Source: Paenibacillus catalpae (lineage in GTDB: Bacteria > Bacillota > Bacilli > Paenibacillales > Paenibacillaceae). From it: 64,000 nucleotides of DNA. Where the stretch lies: positions 441,957 through 505,956 of the forward strand of contig NZ_FOMT01000005.1 of NCBI RefSeq assembly GCF_900112695.1, in the 5' to 3' direction. Positions 57,902 to 64,000 of the stretch are shown piece by piece. Each line of letters begins with the position of its first letter. Within the stretch, counting starts at the first letter, position 1. The notes below the pieces were generated by a model. It saw only the letters and a program-made list of their open reading frames with translations. It searched no databases and was not told the origin of the DNA. The position numbers were made by a program, and so were the translations under genes.

Positions 57902-59464
57902 ATGATGTACAAAGTATTGCTTGTTGATGATGAACCGATTGCGATCGAAGGCCTGGAAATGCTGATTAGCTGGGAGAAGCATGGATTTCAGGTTCAAGCT
58001 GCCTGCAACAATGGCGAGGATGCCATCAATCATATCCGGAATCATAAGCCCGACCTTGTTGTAACGGATATTCAAATGCCGGTGCTAAACGGATTGGAGT
58101 TAATCGAGCAGACACGCGGTCTGGGCAATGATTCAACGATGTTTATCATTACAAGCGGATTTAGCAATTTCGACTATGCGAAGAGAGCAATCCGTCTTGG
58201 TGTTTCGCATTATTTGACAAAGCCGATTAACAGCAGGGAAGCAAATGCCGCGCTGCTCCAATTGCAGGAGGTTCTGCAGGAACGTGAACGTCAGCAGTTC
58301 ATTAAAGCCAGTGCGGATCGATATACCATTAAAGGCGCGTTGTCTCTTCTTGTTCTTGGCGGAACGGATAAGGAACGGCTCGAGGCACAACAGCAGCTGC
58401 TCCCGTTAACTGCGCAAATGAAGGAATGGAATTGTCTGCAGCTGTTAACCGACAGCAGCAACACGGGACTTGCACGGGAAGCTGCGCATCTGTTTGCAAT
58501 GGAGCGGGATGGTTGTTATGTAATTGACGGACATAAGGGCAGTATTGGCCTTGTCTGCGGCTTCCCGTCCAATAAAAGCGACGATGACTGCACAGAAGGC
58601 GGCATTCGGGAATATGCGGAGCGGCTGCTCCAATCGGTAAGGAGCAAGACGACAGGAAGAGTGGGAATAGCGGTCGGCAGCAGCGTCAGCAGCCTGGATG
58701 AATTGTCCAGGTGCTGGGAAAGCGCATCGGAAGCCTACCGCTTTTTATTTTTGGAAGCTGCTGACATTGTTCAGTATGAAGATATTCAGACGAAGGACTT
58801 TTCCGGCGATCCATTGTCGCTGAAAGCGGCCGATACGATAGTGGAGGCTCTTGAGAACGGCAAGCCCGAAGCTCTTGAGGCGTCCATCCGGGAAGTATTT
58901 CGCAGCTTCGAAGAAGAAAGGATTATGCCGGAATTGGTCGGTATCTTCTCCACCCACGTTATGATGCGCTGTGCGGCTGTCTATAAAGATCATGGGGGCA
59001 ATCCGGAGGAGCTGCTCAGAGATTTCAGTCAACGACATCTTCCTTCATGTTGCTTTCATTTGCAGGATTCAGCTGATTATTTGATGGCATACTGCCTCAA
59101 GAGCCAAAGCGCCATTCGGCTTCTGTTGGAGAAAAACACGGGCGGAACGCCAGCAAAAGTCGCGGAGTTTCTTAAGCAGAATTACCGGGACACGCTGACG
59201 ATTAAAGATATTGCGGAACGTTTCTATATGAATCCGGTTTATTTGGGGCAGCTGTTTGCTAAAAAATACGGCAAAGGAATCGTTGATTATATACACGATC
59301 TTCGTATTGAGGATGCGAAGCAGCAGCTCGCCGAAACGAATGAAGCCTTGTATTTGATTGGAGAAAAGCTTGGCTACAGCAGCTATCAATATTTCATGAA
59401 GCAGTTCGAGAAACGGGTGCTTATGAAGCCGGCAGATTATAGGAGCCACTTTAAAACCACTTAA
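57902..59464 (+). CDS. Second response regulator with AraC-type output domain (YesN family)
   Basis: 520 residues from the ATG at 57902, directly after the kinase stop, with AAGGAGG at 57890-57896. The receiver has LLVDDEP and phospho-acceptor D56 in DLVVTDIQMPVLNGL, with HYLTKPI for the switch lysine. The C-terminal AraC-type domain is LTIKDIAERFYMNPVYLGQLFAKKYGKGIVDYIHDLRIEDAKQQL...YLIGEKLGYSSYQYFMKQFEKRVLMKPADYR. It is only moderately similar to the first regulator, so the two are diverged paralogues. It most likely activates the importer genes that begin 100 bases downstream. Confidence 0.93.
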   Translation: MMYKVLLVDDEPIAIEGLEMLISWEKHGFQVQAACNNGEDAINHIRNHKPDLVVTDIQMPVLNGLELIEQTRGLGNDSTMFIITSGFSNFDYAKRAIRLGVSHYLTKPINSREANAALLQLQEVLQERERQQFIKASADRYTIKGALSLLVLGGTDKERLEAQQQLLPLTAQMKEWNCLQLLTDSSNTGLAREAAHLFAMERDGCYVIDGHKGSIGLVCGFPSNKSDDDCTEGGIREYAERLLQSVRSKTTGRVGIAVGSSVSSLDELSRCWESASEAYRFLFLEAADIVQYEDIQTKDFSGDPLSLKAADTIVEALENGKPEALEASIREVFRSFEEERIMPELVGIFSTHVMMRCAAVYKDHGGNPEELLRDFSQRHLPSCCFHLQDSADYLMAYCLKSQSAIRLLLEKNTGGTPAKVAEFLKQNYRDTLTIKDIAERFYMNPVYLGQLFAKKYGKGIVDYIHDLRIEDAKQQLAETNEALYLIGEKLGYSSYQYFMKQFEKRVLMKPADYRSHFKTT

Positions 59465-59497
59465 TTATGGGGGTTAAAAATCTAAAGTATGCGTATG

Positions 59498-59512
59498 TTG
59501 CAAGCGCATTCA
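59498..59512 (+). promoter_or_regulatory. cre-like (CcpA) site upstream of the importer operon
   Basis: TTGCAAGCGCATTCA, the exact reverse complement of the site at 49654-49668. It contains TGCAAGCGCATTCA, fitting TGNAANCGNNNNCA. It lies 55 bases before the lipoprotein ATG. Confidence 0.65.
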
Positions 59513-59566
59513 TTTCTTCATAATGAAGAGGCAAGCACATAAGAAACTTGAAGGAGGAAGAGTAAC

Positions 59567-61267
59567 ATGGGGGTTATGAAAAGAAAAACGCTGTTAACAA
59601 CAATGTCGCTGACTTTAGCGCTCAGCCTTACGCTGGCTGGCTGCAGCAGTAGCAATAACGGGAACAGCAACGCCTCTCCTGTAGCGTCAAGCAATGCGGC
59701 AGGCTCAACGAACACATCTCAGAAGCAGGAGCAAATTACAATCTCGGCCTTTATCGGTGCACCAAATCAGGCGCCAACAGCAGACAACCGAATTTATAAG
59801 AAAATCCAGGATGAGCTTGGCGTGAAGCTGAATATGGAGTTCCTGGTAGGGGATTTGCAACAGAAGCTTGGCGTTATGATCGCCGGCGGCGAATATCCGG
59901 ACCTGATTACGGCAGATACGAAGCTGGTGGCGGCAAAAGCGGTTATTCCGCTGGAGGATTTGATTGAGCAGCATGCACCTAATCTGAAAGCACACTATGC
60001 TGCTGTATGGAACAAGATGAAGGACTCCAGCGACGGTCATATTTATTGGCTGCCGAACTACGGCGTTCAGCAAGGCGAAGTTCATTCCAACAACTATTCC
60101 GGCCCGGCATTCTGGATTCAGAAAGATATTTTGAAGGAAGCAGGCTACCCGACTCCGAAGACACTTGATGAATATCTTACTCTGATTCGCAATTATGCGG
60201 CCAAGCATCCGACAACAAGCGACGGTCAACCTACTATCGGCTTCACAACTCTTGCATTCGACTGGCGGACCTTCGGGCTGCTGAATGCACCTGAGCATCT
60301 GACAGGACATCCGAACGACGGCGGTGTCGTAGTCGATGATGGTGTAGCTTCCGTTTTCGCCGATAAGGATATTGCGAAGCGCTACTATAAAGAACTGAAC
60401 GGCCTTTATAACGAAGGTCTGATGGATAAAGAGGCATTTGTTCAGAACTACGATCAATACCTGGCCAAAATCTCGACCGGCCGCGTACTTGGCATGTTTG
60501 ACCAGCACTGGAACTTCCAGGCGGGTGAAGATACGCTTGTTTCCCAGAACAAGATCGGTCAAACGTATGTTGGCTTCCCGCTTGTCTATGATACGAGCAT
60601 CAAAGATTACTATTGGGACCGTGCTTTGCCTAACTTGAATAACGGTTTTGGAATCAGCAAGGATGCCAAAGATCCGGTTGCAATTATTAAGTTCCTTGAT
60701 GCTCTGATGAGCGAAGAATGGCAAAAAACGTTGTCATGGGGTGAAGAGGGCGTTGACTACATGGTAGGCGACGACGGCAAATTCTACCGTACTGAAGAAC
60801 AGCGCAAGCAGCAGCAGGATCCTACCTGGAAACTGGCGAACCGCGCGGATGCTTTCTACGGTGCATCACCAAAGATGGAAGGCAGCTACAGTGACGGCAA
60901 TGCGACAGATGCAGGCAGCCAGCCACAGGAATTCTATGATTCGCTTAAACCGGAAGATAAAGAACTGCTGGATGCTTACAAGTTCAAAACCTGGACAGAT
61001 TTCTTCTCTTCACCGCCAGAAAACCGGGTTGACTACCCAGCATGGCAGGTCGATCTGATTGACGGCTCCGATGCATCCGTTGCCAACAAGAAGATGACAG
61101 ATTCTTCGCTGAAGTTCTTGCCGAAGGCTATTATGGCGAAGCCTGAGAAGTTCGATGCCGTATGGCAAGAGTATGTCAACGATTACAAGAAGATTAATGT
61201 GAAGGCTTACGAAGACCGCATTAACGAGCAGCTCCAATGGCGGATCCAGAACTGGACGAGCAAATAA
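59567..61267 (+). CDS. Extracellular solute-binding lipoprotein of a carbohydrate ABC importer
   Basis: 566 residues, AAGGAGG nine bases before the ATG. The lipobox LTLAGC (cysteine about residue 26) and a Ser/Asn-rich tether show a lipid-anchored protein. The rest is a class I binding-protein fold as in LplA (ITISAFIGAPNQAPTADNRIYKKIQDELGVKLNMEFLVGD..., GEYPDLITADTKLVAAKAVIPLEDLIEQHAPNLKAHY). With 500-plus residues it belongs to the large group that binds oligosaccharides, here likely xylan- or arabinan-derived. The two permease genes follow; no ATPase gene is present, so a shared MsmX-type ATPase elsewhere is expected. Confidence 0.93.
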   Translation: MGVMKRKTLLTTMSLTLALSLTLAGCSSSNNGNSNASPVASSNAAGSTNTSQKQEQITISAFIGAPNQAPTADNRIYKKIQDELGVKLNMEFLVGDLQQKLGVMIAGGEYPDLITADTKLVAAKAVIPLEDLIEQHAPNLKAHYAAVWNKMKDSSDGHIYWLPNYGVQQGEVHSNNYSGPAFWIQKDILKEAGYPTPKTLDEYLTLIRNYAAKHPTTSDGQPTIGFTTLAFDWRTFGLLNAPEHLTGHPNDGGVVVDDGVASVFADKDIAKRYYKELNGLYNEGLMDKEAFVQNYDQYLAKISTGRVLGMFDQHWNFQAGEDTLVSQNKIGQTYVGFPLVYDTSIKDYYWDRALPNLNNGFGISKDAKDPVAIIKFLDALMSEEWQKTLSWGEEGVDYMVGDDGKFYRTEEQRKQQQDPTWKLANRADAFYGASPKMEGSYSDGNATDAGSQPQEFYDSLKPEDKELLDAYKFKTWTDFFSSPPENRVDYPAWQVDLIDGSDASVANKKMTDSSLKFLPKAIMAKPEKFDAVWQEYVNDYKKINVKAYEDRINEQLQWRIQNWTSK

Positions 61268-61285
61268 ACAGAAAATAGGATGATG

Positions 61286-61321
61286 TGCCGGAAGCAGAGG
61301 CAAAGCTTTTTGCTTCCGGCA
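61286..61321 (+). promoter_or_regulatory. Intercistronic stem-loop between lipoprotein and permease genes
   Basis: TGCCGGAAGCA (61286-61296) pairs perfectly with TGCTTCCGGCA (61311-61321) and no T-run follows. Such stems protect the upstream mRNA end, which gives more binding protein than permease. Confidence 0.7.
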
Positions 61322-61361
61322 GTCACTCTATACGAAGGATCGGAACAAGGAGGAGAGAAAG

Positions 61362-62327
61362 ATGGCGAGTACCCCGGAGATGATTACATCAAAGCCGTCT
61401 GCGAAAGCCGGCACCAAGTCGTCTGTATTCAAACGGATGCGCGGCCAGAAGCAGCTCATGCTGATGTCGCTTCCTATATTAATTTACGTAGTAATTTTCT
61501 CTTATTACCCCATTTGGGGCTGGACCATGGCTTTTCAGAACTTCAGTCCTGCCAAGCAATTCTCCGAGCAGCAATGGGTAGGTTTCAAGCAATTTAAATT
61601 TTTGTTCAGTGACGAGATATTCTTGCAGGTGCTCCGCAACACAATTGGTATGAGCTTAATTAATATGGTGCTCGGATTCGTAACGGCAATCGTATTTGCC
61701 GTCTTGCTTAATGAAATCAAGAACAAGCTGTACAAACGTACGATTCAGACCATTTCGTATCTGCCTCACTTCTTGTCCTGGATCATAGTAACGGGCATTG
61801 TTGCTAATACGCTATCGGTAGACGGCGGGATCGTGAACGATGTGCTGATGAAGCTGGGCTTTATTAATGAACCGGTTATGTGGCTGAGCAAGCCGCATTA
61901 TTTCTGGGGAATTGTAGCCGGATCCCATATATGGAAGGAAGTCGGCTGGAACGCCATTATCTATCTTGCGGCTATAACGTCCATCGATCCATCGCTCTAT
62001 GAAGCAGCGGAAATCGACGGGGCGAACCGATATAAGAAAATGATGCATATTACGCTTCCGGGTATCAAATCCATCGTTATTATTTTGCTTATTATGAATC
62101 TCGGTTGGATTCTGGAAGCGGGCTTTGAGGTGCAGTACCTGTTAGGCAACGGGGTTGTTGTAGACTGGTCACAGACGATTGATATTTTCGTGCTGAAATA
62201 CGGTCTGCAGGTCGGTAACTACTCGCTTGCGACTGCTGCCGGAATTTTCAAAACCGCGGTTAGCATTACACTCATATTTGCAGCTAATAAGATCGCCCAG
62301 CGTTTCGGCGAAGACAAACTGATCTAG
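61362..62327 (+). CDS. ABC sugar importer permease, LplB-like
   Basis: 321 residues with AGGAGGAG upstream of the ATG. Six membrane helices, starting with LMLMSLPILIYVVIFSYYPIWGWTMAFQNFSPAKQF, the usual YPIWG start of this group. The EAA loop that contacts the ATPase is visible in ITSIDPSLYEAAEIDGANRYKKMMHITLPGIKSIVIILL. It pairs with the next permease, the binding lipoprotein and an ATPase not encoded here. Confidence 0.95.
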   Translation: MASTPEMITSKPSAKAGTKSSVFKRMRGQKQLMLMSLPILIYVVIFSYYPIWGWTMAFQNFSPAKQFSEQQWVGFKQFKFLFSDEIFLQVLRNTIGMSLINMVLGFVTAIVFAVLLNEIKNKLYKRTIQTISYLPHFLSWIIVTGIVANTLSVDGGIVNDVLMKLGFINEPVMWLSKPHYFWGIVAGSHIWKEVGWNAIIYLAAITSIDPSLYEAAEIDGANRYKKMMHITLPGIKSIVIILLIMNLGWILEAGFEVQYLLGNGVVVDWSQTIDIFVLKYGLQVGNYSLATAAGIFKTAVSITLIFAANKIAQRFGEDKLI

Positions 62328-62343
62328 GGAGGGCAATCATCAG

Positions 62344-63249
62344 ATGAGAACGAAGCAATTGCGGGCAGAGCCGGTTGTCTTCCATACGTTTAATGCCGTA
62401 GTCATGATTTTGCTGGCGGTGGTGACACTATATCCGTTTCTGAATACACTCGCAGTATCCTTTAATGCAGGCAATGATACCATCCGCGGAGGCATCTATT
62501 TGTGGCCGCGTGTTTGGACGAATCAGAACTACACGGCCGTATTTGCAGGCGGCGCCATCTATCATGCGTTCTGGATATCGGTGGCCAGAACCGTTATCGC
62601 TACGGTACTCAGCTTATTCCTCACTTCTATGCTGGCCTACACGGTAAGCAGGAAGGAGTATGTGTTCCGCAAGCCGATTACGGTAATTATCGTGCTTACG
62701 ATGTACTTTAATGCAGGACTGATCCCTTCTTACTTCCTGATCAAGGATCTGCATCTGTTAAACAGCTTCTACGTCTATATTATTCCAGGGCTGATCAGCG
62801 CTTTTAACATGATTGTCATCCGGACTTATATCCAGACACTGCCGGAGGGACTGATTGAATCAGCCAAGATAGACGGTGCAGGGGATTTCCGTACCTTTAT
62901 CTCGATTATTCTGCCGCTTTGCCAGCCTGTACTTGCGACAGTAGCACTGTTCGTTGCGGTAGGGCAGTGGAATTCTTGGTTTGATACATTCCTCTACGCC
63001 TCCTCGAAGCAGGATCTTAGCACTTTGCAGTACGAGATGATGAAGCTGTTGTCTTCTTCCATGTTCTCGAACAGTAATGCAGCGGTCTCGAACAGCGGAA
63101 GCGCGATGAATGCCGTTCAAAACATGGTTACTCCGGTGTCGATCCGGGCTGCGATCACCATCGTATCGGCCCTGCCGATTCTCGTTGTGTATCCGTTCAT
63201 GCAAAAATATTTCGTTCATGGCATGCAGCTTGGAAGCGTGAAGGAGTAG
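62344..63249 (+). CDS. ABC sugar importer permease, LplC/YtcP-like
   Basis: 301 residues, AGGGAGG upstream. Six membrane helices. N-terminal FNAVVMILLAVVTLYPFLNTLAVSFNAGNDT and the EAA loop QTLPEGLIESAKIDGAGDFRTFISIILPLCQPVLATVALF are diagnostic of the second permease of this importer type. The insert SNSNAAVSNSGSAMNAVQNMVTPVSIRAA near the C-terminus is typical of LplC. It ends the operon; a terminator follows after 26 bases. Confidence 0.95.
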   Translation: MRTKQLRAEPVVFHTFNAVVMILLAVVTLYPFLNTLAVSFNAGNDTIRGGIYLWPRVWTNQNYTAVFAGGAIYHAFWISVARTVIATVLSLFLTSMLAYTVSRKEYVFRKPITVIIVLTMYFNAGLIPSYFLIKDLHLLNSFYVYIIPGLISAFNMIVIRTYIQTLPEGLIESAKIDGAGDFRTFISIILPLCQPVLATVALFVAVGQWNSWFDTFLYASSKQDLSTLQYEMMKLLSSSMFSNSNAAVSNSGSAMNAVQNMVTPVSIRAAITIVSALPILVVYPFMQKYFVHGMQLGSVKE

Positions 63250-63275
63250 TCAGACGTTCATCGATAGATCCAAGA

Positions 63276-63313
63276 ATGAAATCAGCACGCAAAAGTGCTG
63301 GTTTCATTTTTTT
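63276..63313 (+). terminator. Terminator of the importer operon
   Basis: TGAAATCAGCAC (63277-63288) pairs with GTGCTGGTTTCA (63295-63306) with a G-T pair, then a T-run. Confidence 0.85.
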
Positions 63314-63360
63314 ATGCCTTGAAACTTCAGGCTGGTTCTTGTACATTTCATAGTATTAAT

Positions 63361-63400
63361 AAGTAAACAACGGGTAACGACATAAAGAGATGTGTATTGT
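63361..63400 (+). repeat. 40-bp upstream repeat, copy B
   Basis: Matches 54400-54439 in 37 of 40 positions (differences at repeat positions 21, 29 and 32). It ends 77 bases before the TTG of the second lipoprotein gene and again follows a terminator. Confidence 0.85.
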
Positions 63401-63477
63401 ATTATCAGGTCTCAACCAAGATAATGAATATCATACAACTCGTCGCAGCTGCGCCCGAGTGAAAAGGGGTAATCCTG

Positions 63478-64000
63478 TTGCGGATACCAAGGCCAAGGAT
63501 AAACAAGGTAAAGCTTTTGCTTACTGCGCTGATAGTTCTGTCAGCCTTATCTGCATGCGAGAATGAAAACAATGTCAAGCCTCCTGAAGGGCAGGAGAAT
63601 TATACACCGGTGCCGGTAACCGGTGGAGATCCTTCATTAAGCCGTTATGATCCGCCTATTGAGCTATCCTTTGTACGAGAAGTTGGAGAAGGACTAGAAG
63701 GCTTAATTGCCGACTTGCCGGGTGAAACTCTGGAAGATAACCGCTGGACAAGGCTGGATGCGGAAATGCTGGGAATCAAGATTAAATACGACTGGACGGC
63801 GAAAGGAGATTTATATCGTCAGAAGCTTGGCGCATCCATCGCATCAGGCCATATTCCGGATGTTGTGCAAGTCAATGCCCAGCAGCTTAGGGAACTGAGT
63901 AACGCCGGGTTGATCGAGGATCTGACGGATGTGTATGAAAAATATGCTTCTCCACTTTCGAAGAAAGTACTTGGAGAGGAAGGCGACGGCCCGTTTGAAA
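63478..64000 (+). CDS. Extracellular solute-binding lipoprotein, N-terminal part (runs off the window)
   Basis: Start is a TTG at 63478 with AAAAGGGG eight bases upstream. The first residues MRIPRPRINKVKLLLTALIVLSALSAC form a lipoprotein signal with lipobox LSAC (cysteine 27). The visible 174 residues continue as a class I binding-protein fold: IELSFVREVGEG..., NRWTRLDAEMLGIKIKYDWTAKGDLYRQKLGASIASGHIPDVVQVNAQQLRELSNAGLIEDLTDVYEKYASP. It differs clearly from the lipoprotein at 59567, so it belongs to a second importer whose permeases are probably beyond the window. It shares the 40-bp upstream repeat with the regulator operon. Confidence 0.88.
   Translation, partial: MRIPRPRINKVKLLLTALIVLSALSACENENNVKPPEGQENYTPVPVTGGDPSLSRYDPPIELSFVREVGEGLEGLIADLPGETLEDNRWTRLDAEMLGIKIKYDWTAKGDLYRQKLGASIASGHIPDVVQVNAQQLRELSNAGLIEDLTDVYEKYASPLSKKVLGEEGDGPFE

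Overview
This is chromosomal DNA of a low-to-mid GC, spore-forming Firmicute, most like Paenibacillus or a close relative. The evidence is strong AGGAGG-type ribosome sites, frequent TTG/GTG starts, a PdaA-type cortex deacetylase, collagen-like (Gly-X-Y) surface proteins of the exosporium type, a mannitol PTS operon of Gram-positive type with an MtlR activator, and a YesM/YesN-type sensor and regulator set beside carbohydrate ABC importer genes. I see no rRNA, tRNA, CRISPR array, transposase or phage gene. The window opens inside an ABC transporter gene and closes inside a solute-binding lipoprotein gene.

Layout. 1-6.7 kb: end of an ABC exporter, purT (behind a long hairpin that buries its ribosome site), parE-parC (topoisomerase IV), and a 55-residue ORF antisense to the end of parC. 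6.8-24.2 kb: mixed housekeeping and small regulators: MarR, CapA-like protein, RluA with an RlmI-like methyltransferase, PAP2 phosphatase, XRE regulator, HTH_42 protein, MarR/MFS pair, pdaA, ilvE, LysR, greA, a chemoreceptor, VOC proteins, a broken GNAT gene and the DNA glycosylase alkC. A 55-bp leader repeat occurs in tandem before the PAP2 gene, with shortened forms before two other genes.

24.4-31.5 kb: a hen1-pnkp RNA end-repair cassette enclosed by two collagen-like genes. Hen1 (RNA 3'-terminal 2'-O-methyltransferase) and Pnkp (5' kinase, phosphatase and RNA ligase in one chain) are expected to re-seal RNAs cut by ribotoxins and mark the repaired site against re-cleavage.

31.6-39.4 kb: HAD phosphatase, two membrane-anchored proteins of unknown role, a very large GH2 glycosidase, an AraC/GyrI-like regulator and a YjgB-like secreted protein. 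39.7-47.0 kb: mtlA-mtlR-mtlF-mtlD-ptsI-ptsH, which places the general PTS proteins EI and HPr in the mannitol operon, with stop/start overlaps at several junctions.

47.1-64 kb: a plant-polysaccharide region with two CE1-like esterases, a secreted GH5 glycanase with a ricin-type module, a GH127 beta-L-arabinofuranosidase, an AraC regulator, a regulator-sensor-regulator set (YesN-YesM-YesN), a lipoprotein plus two permeases of an oligosaccharide ABC importer, and the start of a second solute-binding lipoprotein. Two identical cre-like sites (before the GH5 gene and before the importer) and a 40-bp near-identical repeat (before the regulator operon and before the second lipoprotein) suggest shared control of this region.
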